Shown here one piece after another: positions 19,431-29,617 of a stretch of DNA of 39,201 bases (within the stretch, counting starts at the first letter, position 1; every line of letters begins with the position of its first letter). Source of the stretch: Acidobacteriota bacterium (GTDB taxonomy: Bacteria > Acidobacteriota > Terriglobia > Terriglobales > Acidobacteriaceae); the NCBI GenBank assembly GCA_021798735.1, contig JAJZCA010000002.1, positions 1 to 39,201 of the forward strand, read 5' to 3'. The position numbers were made by a program, and so were the translations under genes. The notes under the pieces were generated by a model. That model was not told the origin of the DNA. It was given only the letters and a program-made list of their open reading frames with translations, and made no database searches.

Positions 19431-19509
19431 TGCCAATTCTTAGATATATTGTCCGTATTACGAGCAAATTGGCACGACGAGACTGCCATATTTTTCGATA
19501 GGGGCTGAA

Positions 19510-20577
<1,068 letters not shown>

Positions 20578-20637
20578 CGTTGACGACATGGATTTTCAAA
20601 TCCAAGTTTCCGGAAAGTGCAAAGGAGAAAAAACACA

Positions 20638-21894
20638 ATGAATCGCAGAAGCCTGCTGCAGGGTCTTTCGTTCAGTATGCTCGCGGCCAAATTATCTGGC
20701 GCCTCCTCTTTATACGGTCAAGCCACGGAGCCGCAGCCGGAACCTGCGCGTCGCATCTCGGCCAATGATCGCATCAACATCGGCATCATCGGGCCCGGAA
20801 GCCGCGGGCAGGAGTTGGTCCGGCAATTGCTCCGTACTCCTGGCGTGGAAATTGCCGCGCAGTGCGACGTGTATGAACCGCGGTTTGCCGAAGTCAACGA
20901 ACTGGTCGGCAAGAAGGTGCCCGCGTATCAGGACTATCGCGAGCTGTTGCAGCGCAAAAACCTGGACGCAATCTATATTGCAACTCCGCCGGTGTTTCAT
21001 GCCAGCTATGCCATCGCCGCCATGAAAAGCGGGCGGCCGGTCTATTGCGAAAAAACCCTTGGCTTTACCCCAGAAGATTCCCAAAACGTCGTGGACGCGG
21101 TCTCCAGGACCGGTCAGATTTTTCAGATAGGCCATCAAATGAGGTATGCGTCCTGGATTCGCGACTCCATTCAGCGCGTACATCAGGGAGAGATTGGAGA
21201 ACCGACCCAGGTGTACTCGTACTATCATCGCAGCGACAACTGGCGGCGCGAAGTGCCGAATCCCAGCCTGGAACGCCTGATGAACTGGCGCCTCTATCGC
21301 GACACTTCCGGCGGTTTGTTTGAAGAACTTGGTTCCCATCAAATCGATATTGCCAATTGGGTCTTCAAAGAACAGCCGCAAGACGTTCTGGGCACAACGA
21401 GTATCGCGGTCTACCATGATGGCCGCACGGTAGGCGACAATGTGCAGGCGGTCCTGGGCTATTCCAAGGGCAGGCGCCTGTTTTTCAGCTCCATTACAGA
21501 CAACGCTCTGGCGGGCAATCAGATTTGGGTTTATGGCACCGATGGCAGTTTGCAGATTACGGGCGAAGATGCGACGTTTTACCGCAAGAAGGAAAAGACG
21601 ATTACGGCCGCATCGCATTCTCAAGTTGTGCAGCGCGGACTGAAAACCGGCGCTTCCTATGCTCCGGACTCTGTGATGCCATATCGCGGACCGGGAGACC
21701 CAGTGCCTGTGAGAAATCGCGAAGAGCCGACGCTCACCGCTTGCAAGTCTTTTGTCGAATGCGTGCGCAACAAGCAGCAGCCGTTCGCGAATGTTGACGT
21801 GGGCTTCGGATCGGCAATGCCATGCTCAATTGGGAAACGCGCCTTCGCTGACGGACGCGCAATGAAGATTCCGCAATTGAAGCGGCTGAGTTGA
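20638..21894 (+). CDS. Gfo/Idh/MocA-family oxidoreductase with Tat-like N-terminus
   Basis: MNRRSLLQGLSFSMLAAKLSGASSL; RINIGIIGPGSRGQELVRQLLRTPGVEIAAQCDVYEPR Rossmann fold; DAIYIATPPVFHASYAIAAMKSGRPVYCEKTLGFTPEDSQNVVDA. Confidence 0.92.
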   Translation: MNRRSLLQGLSFSMLAAKLSGASSLYGQATEPQPEPARRISANDRINIGIIGPGSRGQELVRQLLRTPGVEIAAQCDVYEPRFAEVNELVGKKVPAYQDYRELLQRKNLDAIYIATPPVFHASYAIAAMKSGRPVYCEKTLGFTPEDSQNVVDAVSRTGQIFQIGHQMRYASWIRDSIQRVHQGEIGEPTQVYSYYHRSDNWRREVPNPSLERLMNWRLYRDTSGGLFEELGSHQIDIANWVFKEQPQDVLGTTSIAVYHDGRTVGDNVQAVLGYSKGRRLFFSSITDNALAGNQIWVYGTDGSLQITGEDATFYRKKEKTITAASHSQVVQRGLKTGASYAPDSVMPYRGPGDPVPVRNREEPTLTACKSFVECVRNKQQPFANVDVGFGSAMPCSIGKRAFADGRAMKIPQLKRLS

Positions 21895-22295
21895 AGCACA
21901 TTTTTTCTCTGAATGAAGTGAAACAGGCAAGGCATTTAAGCTGCGCCATTTTGTGTTTCTGTTCGGGCCATCTCATCCCCATATTCAATGGAGATTAAGA
22001 AGCGCATCTGACGGTGGAGTGAGAGGACCGTGGGTTGCCGGCTACTTCAACACGGCTTCGACTTCCGCCGGAGGTCGAATCGGCAAGAATAAAAAGATGG
22101 TCCCGAGTACGCGTTAAGCCTAGCGGCAAGGAACGCCGGTCGATAAGAAAATCGATGGACTTAATAGCCGGCGAGAGGAATGGAACCCGTACTCGCAGCC
22201 AGCGGACACCGGAGAACAGTTTCTATCGGAGAGGACGAGCGTATTTCGAAGCTATATCTTTTCTATCCACCGCAATGAGGGAGAATGATAAGAAT

Positions 22296-24419
22296 ATGAA
22301 TCGCAGAGATTTTATGGGTACCGTCATGGGAGGAATTGCTGCGGCTAAATTGGGTGGGGCGAGCTTAGTTGAATACGGAGCGAGCTCGGCGGCAGCGCAA
22401 GCGGCGAGCGCCAGCAGAGGAGCGGGTGGACAAGGGGCGTGGATCGAAAACGGACTCATCGATGCCGGTGGGTCACACGAGCCATACATCTACATTGTGC
22501 GTCGGGGCGGCCAACGCTTGGACGCACAACAGATCAGCGACTATGAGCAAAGCGAAGGGCTGATTCGTCAGTTGAAGGATCAAGGGGTCGAGGTTTTTCA
22601 CACCCATTTATACAAAGGCTTCGGAATGGCTGCCGAGAAGCCGGATATGGAAGCAACGATACGCGCGGCAGCCATTGCGCATCGCCTTGGGATGAAGGTG
22701 GACACCTACGTCCAGTGGAACACCATGATGTACGAGACCTTTTTTGCGGAGGAACCCAGGGCCACGAACTGGATACAGAGAAACATATCAGGACTGCCAA
22801 TTCTCCTGACATACGGATATCAGCAATCCTTTCGCTATCGGCCTTGTTTTTCCAACCAGCAATACATCGATTATCTGAAGAAGGTTGTGCGCTACGCGGT
22901 CGTGGACGTAAAAACAGACTTTATCCATTTTGACAATTTCGACCTTAATTATGAACCGGACTCCTGCCACTGTCCGTGGTGTGTCAGCGGGTTTCGCAGA
23001 TTTCTCAAGACGAAGTACACGAACGACGAACGGCGCGAACGTTTCGGATTTGAAAATACGGATTTTGTTAACCCGCCGCAATGGAACATCGACAATCCGC
23101 CGGAAAAGATGGAAATCATCTATGATCCCGCAATTCAGGAGTGGGTCGATTTTCGCTGCCAGTTGATGGCCAATGCTCTGCAACAGATTTCCGGATACGT
23201 AAAGTCGCTTAACCCAGAAGTGGCCGTGGAGATAAACCCTGGAGGAATAAACGGAGAGAATCGCACGTGGACATCCGGCATCGATCATTCCAGGCTTTTA
23301 AAATTTACAGAGTCCTTTTGGAGCGAAGAAGACGATCCGCCTGCATTTCACGCAGATGGCAGACTGGTTTCAAAGATCCGCAGCTATAAGCTGGCCAGAA
23401 TCTACAACAATGTTCTGTTGACATATACTGCGCAGGACTCTGTGGGCAGGGCAGAGTGCCTCGCATTCAACCAGACGCTGGGGTACGTGGGAAGCAACCC
23501 GCTCCCTCCAGAGACACTACGCTATATTGACTTTTATCGTAAGAACCGGGACATGTATCTGCATAGCGAAGATGTAACTTCGGTGGCTGTATTTCGGTCC
23601 TATGCCTCGCTGACTTACAACAACTCCAGCACGCAATTAAGCGCTATCTTAGTCGAGCAAGCCCTGATCCAATCGCGAGTTCCATTTGCACTGATTTTCG
23701 ATGAACATCTCCAAAATCTATCCAATTACAAGGTACTTGTGCTCCCAAACTCCGAATGCCTCTCCGATGAGCAAATTTTTCTTGTCCGTCTCTATGTAGA
23801 AAAAGGCGGTGGCTTGGTAGTCACGGAGCAGAGCGGGCTCTATGACAATTGGAGACGCGTGCGTACGAAACCGGGACTAAGTGGATTGGTCGATGGTCAG
23901 ATTTCCGGAACCGATTACCAGGAAGAGGTGAAATCTCAACGAAACCGCGCGGGTGTTCCAAGTCGAAAGTATGTGGGTGCCGGACGAGTAGCGTACCTTC
24001 CAGCAGTCCACTTTGCAGGAGTTCTACCCCCCGCCGATCCCTACTTTGCGATCGCAAATTCATTGTGGAAGCGCCCACAGAACTGGAAAGATATCTTTGA
24101 TTCCGTTCATTGGGCAGCAGGAGATCAACTCCCACTAATGCTGGATGGCCCTGAGTTTCTGATTGCAAACTGCACCCTTCAGGCAGGGAAACAGCGGTTC
24201 CTTGTTCATCTTGTGAATTACAACGCAACGGAAACCCCCACAATTGCCCGCCAGCAGGTACAAGTGGTGTTACCGCAGAACAAGAAGGCGCAGAAGGTAA
24301 CGCTCTATGCTCCAGACTTAAACGGCGCGCGCACGCTCAACTTCACCAACAATGGTTCCAGTGTCGAATTTACTGTACAGGAAATGAAAACATATGCATT
24401 AATAGCAATCGACTGGTAG
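22296..24419 (+). CDS. Tat-exported beta-galactosidase-like (GH42/GH-A-like) protein with trimerisation-like domain
   Basis: Likely start at 22296 (MNRRDFMGTVMGGIAAAKLGGASLVEYG), inside track ORF 22035..24419. FDNFDLNYEPDSCHCPWCVSGFRRFLKTKY as in GH42-like proteins; YKVLVLPNSECLSDEQIFLVRLYVEKGGGLVVTEQSGLYD resembles the beta-galactosidase trimerisation domain. Confidence 0.65.
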   Translation: MNRRDFMGTVMGGIAAAKLGGASLVEYGASSAAAQAASASRGAGGQGAWIENGLIDAGGSHEPYIYIVRRGGQRLDAQQISDYEQSEGLIRQLKDQGVEVFHTHLYKGFGMAAEKPDMEATIRAAAIAHRLGMKVDTYVQWNTMMYETFFAEEPRATNWIQRNISGLPILLTYGYQQSFRYRPCFSNQQYIDYLKKVVRYAVVDVKTDFIHFDNFDLNYEPDSCHCPWCVSGFRRFLKTKYTNDERRERFGFENTDFVNPPQWNIDNPPEKMEIIYDPAIQEWVDFRCQLMANALQQISGYVKSLNPEVAVEINPGGINGENRTWTSGIDHSRLLKFTESFWSEEDDPPAFHADGRLVSKIRSYKLARIYNNVLLTYTAQDSVGRAECLAFNQTLGYVGSNPLPPETLRYIDFYRKNRDMYLHSEDVTSVAVFRSYASLTYNNSSTQLSAILVEQALIQSRVPFALIFDEHLQNLSNYKVLVLPNSECLSDEQIFLVRLYVEKGGGLVVTEQSGLYDNWRRVRTKPGLSGLVDGQISGTDYQEEVKSQRNRAGVPSRKYVGAGRVAYLPAVHFAGVLPPADPYFAIANSLWKRPQNWKDIFDSVHWAAGDQLPLMLDGPEFLIANCTLQAGKQRFLVHLVNYNATETPTIARQQVQVVLPQNKKAQKVTLYAPDLNGARTLNFTNNGSSVEFTVQEMKTYALIAIDW

Positions 24420-24665
24420 ATGCGCATGACATTTTGTAGCTTATAGATGGCAGCCACAAATAGGTTGTTCGGGTGTGTCGAGATATACAGAATGCCTGTC
24501 CGATGGCGCAATCCAGGCAGATGCATTGGACTGAGAAGCTTGCCGCCGCAAGTTGGTGATCGTTGCGTCGTCTCCGAGCATCGTGGCGAGACTCAGCAAC
24601 TGCGGTCCGATCGATTTCCGAAAAGCGGAGCGATATCTGTTAGGGCAGTCGGCTACGGACGTTTG

Positions 24666-26333
24666 TCAGGCATGCTTCCAATTGCGGTGCTCGACGATGG
24701 TCTTCGGCTCGTAGGTCTTGCCCTGGTTCATACGCTTTTGTTCGCGACGGCTGGTCCACAGAGCTATCGGTCCGACGATCCACGTGATCGCGCGGGTCAG
24801 AGCGCCAAACTCAGAGGCGATGTCCAGTCGCAATGCGCGAATCTGCTGACTGACCGTTCCGTTGCTGCGCTGGAGCTGTCGCTCCATCGCCCACAATAAC
24901 CCGCTGTACGCCGTCTGGATGGAGCGGACCTCCCACTCGAACCGCTTGCGAATACGCGGATCGGCGTCGTTCTTGTAACGCTGCCAACCATCCAGGGTGG
25001 TCCGGCAAATTCGGTAGAGGCTGGGTCCATTGCGCTGGAAGTCGCGCAGAAAAGCCAGATTCAGAAATCGGTTCGACTCGTCGCGCGAAATGGCGGCGTG
25101 CTGGAAGTTGAACTTGTGTTGCCCGTGAATGTCCGCGAGGTTGACATCCAGCAGCAGGTCTTTTTCCTTCATCTCTTTGTAAAGCGGGGTGCCGGGCACC
25201 GGCGTGTACAGCATGAACTGGTGGAAGTCCGTCTCATGCGCGATGGCATGCTCGATCTCTTGTTCGATATTGGCGGGCGTGTGGTGTTCTAAACCGATAA
25301 TGGAAGAGCCCAGCAGCTTGATGCCGTGCTGGCGCAGCTCATGGGTCAGCGTTCGCGTGTCGTGGCCCTGCAGTTTGGCATAGCCGGCGAGCGGCGATTC
25401 CAGCCCCATCCAGATCCAGGAAATCCCCAGCTCGACCAGCTCTTTCATCGTGTACTTGCTGATGGCATTCGCCGACGAAAACACGTACATGGCCCAGGCT
25501 TTGCCTTCGGCTTTCATCAGATCCAGCAGTTCCATGGCGCGCTTGCGGTGGAGCAGAAAATTCTCGTCCATCATAAAGAACGATCGAACCTTCATCGACC
25601 GCTCCATCTCGCACATTACATCGAAGAGCTCTTTGCCGGTGTTGTAAAAGTTGAGGAACTTTCCTTTCCCCCCGAAGAAGGCCGAGGTCGTACAAAAATT
25701 GCAGCCCAGGGGACAACCTACTGAAGGGATGATTGTGGCCGCCGTGCTGCTCGCCGACTCAGGCGCTTTGATCCCCATGGTGCGCACGTCGAAACCGGAG
25801 ACGATGTGCGGGTGGCGGATGGGCGCGCTGGTATCTTCGCCCAGGTAGGCGCGCATCCAGGCGATGCCGTCGCCGCGGACGATGTGGTCGGCGTCGATCC
25901 TTTCTTCGATGTCCGGAATTGCGGCGACGTGACCGCCAACTACAATCACGGACTCCGGCGAGATTGCTCGCACCATCCTGCACATCTCCGCTACTTTGCC
26001 TACGTTTACGATGATGGAGGAAATGCCGACGATATCGTAGCGATGTGCCTTCAGTTCCTTGGCGAACCCTTCACGGGTAGGAAAATCGAGGACCGTGGAA
26101 GGCGCAGAGATGTTTTTTTGGATCATCATAATGCCCCAGGAGCGGTGGAACATTCGCAGGGAGAAAGACCCCTGCATCCGCGTCACCTGGTTGTGATACA
26201 GCTCCATGGGATTGATGCTACGGCTGCCAAATGCATCATCCTGCGCATACGGCCCGAAGACGGAGGAGAAAAGAACACGCGCCTGCGTGCCTTTGGGATG
26301 CGTGACGGATATTTCTGATTGCGCTGCGTTCAT
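24666..26333 (-). CDS. B12-binding domain radical SAM protein
   Basis: 555 aa; cobalamin-binding-like VGKVAEMCRMVRAISPESVIVVGGHVAAIPDIEERIDADHIVRGDGI; radical SAM CxxxCxxC in IPSVGCPLGCNFCTTSAFFGG. Confidence 0.9.
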   Translation of the reverse strand: MNAAQSEISVTHPKGTQARVLFSSVFGPYAQDDAFGSRSINPMELYHNQVTRMQGSFSLRMFHRSWGIMMIQKNISAPSTVLDFPTREGFAKELKAHRYDIVGISSIIVNVGKVAEMCRMVRAISPESVIVVGGHVAAIPDIEERIDADHIVRGDGIAWMRAYLGEDTSAPIRHPHIVSGFDVRTMGIKAPESASSTAATIIPSVGCPLGCNFCTTSAFFGGKGKFLNFYNTGKELFDVMCEMERSMKVRSFFMMDENFLLHRKRAMELLDLMKAEGKAWAMYVFSSANAISKYTMKELVELGISWIWMGLESPLAGYAKLQGHDTRTLTHELRQHGIKLLGSSIIGLEHHTPANIEQEIEHAIAHETDFHQFMLYTPVPGTPLYKEMKEKDLLLDVNLADIHGQHKFNFQHAAISRDESNRFLNLAFLRDFQRNGPSLYRICRTTLDGWQRYKNDADPRIRKRFEWEVRSIQTAYSGLLWAMERQLQRSNGTVSQQIRALRLDIASEFGALTRAITWIVGPIALWTSRREQKRMNQGKTYEPKTIVEHRNWKHA

Positions 26334-26587
26334 GGTTACCCTTCGGGGGACAGGTATTGCCGGCGGGCATTCGCGATAGACCGGTGAGGCCGTCTATGGA
26401 AAATAAAAACACGGGCACAGTGGAACCGCGGACGACAGCCTTAAGATCATTCTCCTGCTCCCTGACACGATGCACAATGCGCTGACAAAAAGATTACAAA
26501 GCAACATGGCGCAGCGTCGGCGCATGAACGGCGTTTCCACCTGAAATTGCGACGCAAGCGGCAAGCGCGTCTTACACTTGTCTCGGT

Positions 26588-27133
26588 ATGCGCCTTTTTG
26601 TTGGGATTCCACTTGCTGGCCGGGTGATCGACGAACTTGAGAGGATTTCTGTGCGGCATAGAGTGGACGGAGATGGATTGCGCTGGTCCACTCCAGAATC
26701 GTGGCACATCACACTACAGTTTCTGGGCAACGCCAATCAGGCCCAATATGAATGTGTCGTCGCTCGACTGCGCGAACTGCACTCATCGCCTGTTTCGATC
26801 CAACTGGATGCGATGGGTTTCTTCGATCGCGCAGGAATCTTCTTCGCCGGCGTTGCCGTCACGCCTGAACTGCTCGCGCTTCATCGCCATGTCACGGCCA
26901 CCACGTCTTTCTGTGGATTCATTCCGGAGGACCATCCGTTTCGTCCGCACATTACTCTGGCACGCAGCAAGGGCAGGCGCCAAACAAAAGGGCTGGAAAC
27001 ATTGAAAGCCAAAATCCGTCATCAGCCTACGTTCAGCCGCTTTGTCGCGGAGGAATTTCTTCTCTACGAAAGTTTCACTCGACCGGCGGGCTCTCAATAC
27101 GAAATCCGCGGGCGCTTTCGACTGAGTCGTTGA
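26588..27133 (+). CDS. thpR: RNA 2',3'-cyclic phosphodiesterase (2H/LigT family)
   Basis: 181 aa; MRLFVGIPLAGRVIDELERI, the two HxT motifs HITLQFLGN and HITLARSKG. Confidence 0.93.
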   Translation: MRLFVGIPLAGRVIDELERISVRHRVDGDGLRWSTPESWHITLQFLGNANQAQYECVVARLRELHSSPVSIQLDAMGFFDRAGIFFAGVAVTPELLALHRHVTATTSFCGFIPEDHPFRPHITLARSKGRRQTKGLETLKAKIRHQPTFSRFVAEEFLLYESFTRPAGSQYEIRGRFRLSR

Positions 27134-27168
27134 AGCGTGAAATTGCACCAAATAAGAGGCAAAAAGGA

Positions 27169-27228
27169 ATAGTTGCCTTAGCAACCATAATGGCCAAAAA
27201 TGCGCAAAGTAGTTGCTAAGGCAACTAT
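27169..27228. promoter_or_regulatory. pair of TTGC-N4-GCAA palindromes, MarR-type operator-like
   Basis: ATAGTTGCCTTAGCAAC (27169-27185) and GTTGCTAAGGCAACTAT (27212-27228): each half is itself a GTTGC-N4-GCAAC palindrome, the two are perfect 17-nt inverted copies, and their centres are 40 bp apart. Confidence 0.6.
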
Positions 27229-27262
27229 CGTGATCTGTACTCGAATTCGCGAGAAAAAGGCT

Positions 27263-27895
27263 TCAGATCCCAATAATTTCATCCCACTCATTCACGTCAA
27301 TCTCCACCGCTCGCGGAATTTTTGTCAGGCCCGGCATCAGCATCGTATTTTCTGCAATCATCACCACAAAACCTGCGCCTGCGGAGAGTGAAACATCGGC
27401 AATGCGCAGCTTCCAGTCAGTCTGCGCTCTCAAAAGTTTCGGATCGTCGGAGAGGGAATACTGTGTTTTGGCAATACAGATGCCGTGGAACAGGTGGGCG
27501 GAAGTCATGGCGTGGATGTCGCCATGGAAGTGCAGAATAATTTTTTTTTGCTGGGTTCAATTTGAGACAGACCATCTCCGGCCGCTCCGCCCTTGATTCC
27601 GAACACCGGTCCCAGGGAAGGTTTGCGAGAGACGATGAGGGCTTTCTTCCCGATGCGCTCCAGCCCTTGCACCTACCCGATCGAGGTGACGGTTTTGCCT
27701 TTGCCGGAAACCGTGGGGGATAGTGTCGGTGACCAGGATTAGCTTGCCCCGGCGCGGAAATGCCGGATCGGTCAACAGGTCCAGCTTCAATTTTTCGCCG
27801 TAGGGGCCCAGCGTAAGGATGGAGCCATATTTGGATTTTCCATTCAGATTCGTTCGTGGCACTGACTCGCGAGTTCTGTTCACTATTGGAATCTT
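27263..27895 (-). pseudogene. fhs: formate-tetrahydrofolate ligase pseudogene with large internal deletion and frameshifts
   Basis: Reverse-strand pieces in order across frames: YGEKLKLDLL...RRGKLILVTDTIP / [47 protein letters not shown] / [16 protein letters not shown] / FHGICIAKTQYSLSDDPKLL...SLSAGAGFVVMIAENTMLMPGLTKIPRAVEIDVNEWDEIIGI*. The first and last parts match the two ends of Fhs; the middle is absent. Confidence 0.9.
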
Positions 27896-27924
27896 TGCCA
27901 GGTTACTGCTTGGAATCGATGTCT

Positions 27925-28374
27925 TTACTTCTGCGCAGGCGTGATATCGGTTACGGGCAAATCCCAATGCGCCAGTAGAATTTCAAACCGTCGCTGCTCT
28001 TCGCGCTTGTAGGTTTCCCGGTCGGGGTAGAGCTGGCGAATGAATCCTTCTTCGTCCGGATCGGCGGTCGTCGCAACGGTCGAGTTTTTATACGTGATGG
28101 TGACGCGATAGTCCCAGCGAGCATCTTCCGTCATGTGATTGGCGGGTGTTTCGACCTTCAGCCTGACGATGCGGCCAGTCGTCTCGATTTTCTGCAGCAA
28201 CGGATAATGGTTTTTCAGAAACAGGTCCAGAAATTCCTGTTGGTGACCCCATTGCGTCTTGTAGTAATACTCCACCGTGTATGGCGCATTCGCAGCGCCT
28301 TGCGGCGGCGCACCCTGGGCCAGAGCCGAAATCGCGAATGCAGCCAGGAAGCAAACAATCAGAAGCTTTTTCAT
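27925..28374 (-). CDS. small secreted hypothetical protein (149 aa)
   Basis: Clear signal peptide MKKLLIVCFLAAFAISALAQG followed by a compact soluble domain; RBS-like GAGGGTGCG upstream. Confidence 0.7.
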   Translation of the reverse strand: MKKLLIVCFLAAFAISALAQGAPPQGAANAPYTVEYYYKTQWGHQQEFLDLFLKNHYPLLQKIETTGRIVRLKVETPANHMTEDARWDYRVTITYKNSTVATTADPDEEGFIRQLYPDRETYKREEQRRFEILLAHWDLPVTDITPAQK

Positions 28375-28789
28375 CGCACCCTCCTGAGAATGAAGTCAGA
28401 CCCATTGTAGCGGGCGAATGTGCGCGCGGTGGGGCTTTTCACCTATGGCGGAGAGCAGGATGAGAGAGCCGCGTCGCCCCAGGCCGGCGAAAGATGAACA
28501 GTAAGACGCATCCATGCCGAGGAACAGGGTCGGGGTTCAGGGACAGTTGACACTTTCCTCGATATGAGAATCCGCAACCAATCGCGATCTCGTCGTTCAG
28601 TGGGTTACGTCGATTGTCCAGCAGTGCATGGTCTATTCGACCGAGGCCCGCCTAAAAGAGTATTTCAAAAGCGAAGAAAAGGAATTCAAAAAAGGGAAAT
28701 AAACCTAGCGGGCGGCGACAGTGCAAGTAAATGTTTTACTCAAATGAAGTTGAGACATATAGCGTGGTGTGGATGTAAGTCAGCTTTCG

Positions 28790-29617
28790 TTATATCTGGT
28801 AGGCCTCAATTGCAGTCCACTGGCAGATACTTTCCTGCTCATCCGGCGACAATTGACCTATAAAGGAGCGGAAAGTATTCATCCAGGTTTTGTAATCTCC
28901 TGCAAGCGTCAGTACCGGCCAGTCGGAGCCAAACATGAGCCGCTTGGGACCGAAAGCGGATAAGACAACGTCAAAATAAGGCCGCAGGATATCGGGGGTC
29001 CAGGTTTTCCATTCGGCCTCAGTCGCCATGCCGGAGATCTTGCAATAGACATTTTCTCGTTTCGCAAGGTCTTTCATTCGCTCCCGCCAGGGAGAAAACA
29101 CCCCGTCTCGAATCCGCGGTTTTGCGATGTGATCCACGACGAAGATCTGTCTGGGATGACGATCTACAAATGCGAGGGTCTGCGGCAAATGGCGTTCGAA
29201 TATCAAAATGTCATAAGCCAGGCGGTAGTGTTGGAGCGCGCCGACTCCAAGATTGAAATCATCGCGCAGCATATAGAAATCGTCGGGCTCATCGTGCAGG
29301 ACATGCCGTACCGCTTTGAGTTTCGGCTGCTTGACGAAATGCTCAAGATGCCTCCTGACATCCGGAGAGGCAAGTGGCACCCATCCAACCACTCCCAGGA
29401 TGAACGGATGGCGCGCGGCAAGGTCGAGCAGCCACGCTGTCTCCTCTGTCGTCTGCCGTGCCTGTACCGCGATCGTTCCTTCCACGCCCGACTCGCGGAT
29501 GACATGTTCAAGCTCCGGAATAAGGAAATTGCGCCGGAGGACGGTCATCGCATCGCTCATCCAGACGTAGTCACGGTCGTTGTACTTCCAGAGGTGATGG
29601 TGCGCGTCGATGGTCAA
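28790..29617 (-). CDS. amidohydrolase_2 family protein, L-fucono/rhamnono-lactonase-like
   Basis: 275 aa; MTIDAHHHLWKYNDRDYVWM, GVVGWVPLASPDV, FVVDHIAKPRIRDG, KRLMFGSDWPVLTLAGDYKTW are lactonase-type amidohydrolase segments. Confidence 0.85.
   Translation of the reverse strand: MTIDAHHHLWKYNDRDYVWMSDAMTVLRRNFLIPELEHVIRESGVEGTIAVQARQTTEETAWLLDLAARHPFILGVVGWVPLASPDVRRHLEHFVKQPKLKAVRHVLHDEPDDFYMLRDDFNLGVGALQHYRLAYDILIFERHLPQTLAFVDRHPRQIFVVDHIAKPRIRDGVFSPWRERMKDLAKRENVYCKISGMATEAEWKTWTPDILRPYFDVVLSAFGPKRLMFGSDWPVLTLAGDYKTWMNTFRSFIGQLSPDEQESICQWTAIEAYQI

Noticed and set aside
20710-21624. 304-aa antisense ORF opposite the Gfo/Idh/MocA gene
   Set aside because: The sense frame has clear Rossmann and family motifs; the antisense translation has none and is a codon-bias by-product.
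22015-22290. Possible decayed coding remnant upstream of the beta-galactosidase-like gene (frames reading GPWVAGYFNTAS... and PENSFYRRGRAYFEA, reminiscent of TonB-receptor C-termini)
   Set aside because: Similarity is too short and split over frames; could be chance. It needs a profile search before being called.
24420-24665. Possible small peptide or RNA gene near the radical SAM gene that could make a RiPP-like system
   Set aside because: No short ORF with RBS and leader-like features adjacent to the radical SAM gene; ORF 24447..24899 mostly overlaps its 3' end antisense.
28500-28700. Sequence GGGTTCAGGGACAGTTGACACTTTCC and a short open frame ending VQWVTSIVQQCMVYSTEARLKEYFKSEEKEFKKGK
   Set aside because: The first looks like a mobile-element-associated motif and the second like a gene tail, but I could not identify a family or borders for either from sequence alone.
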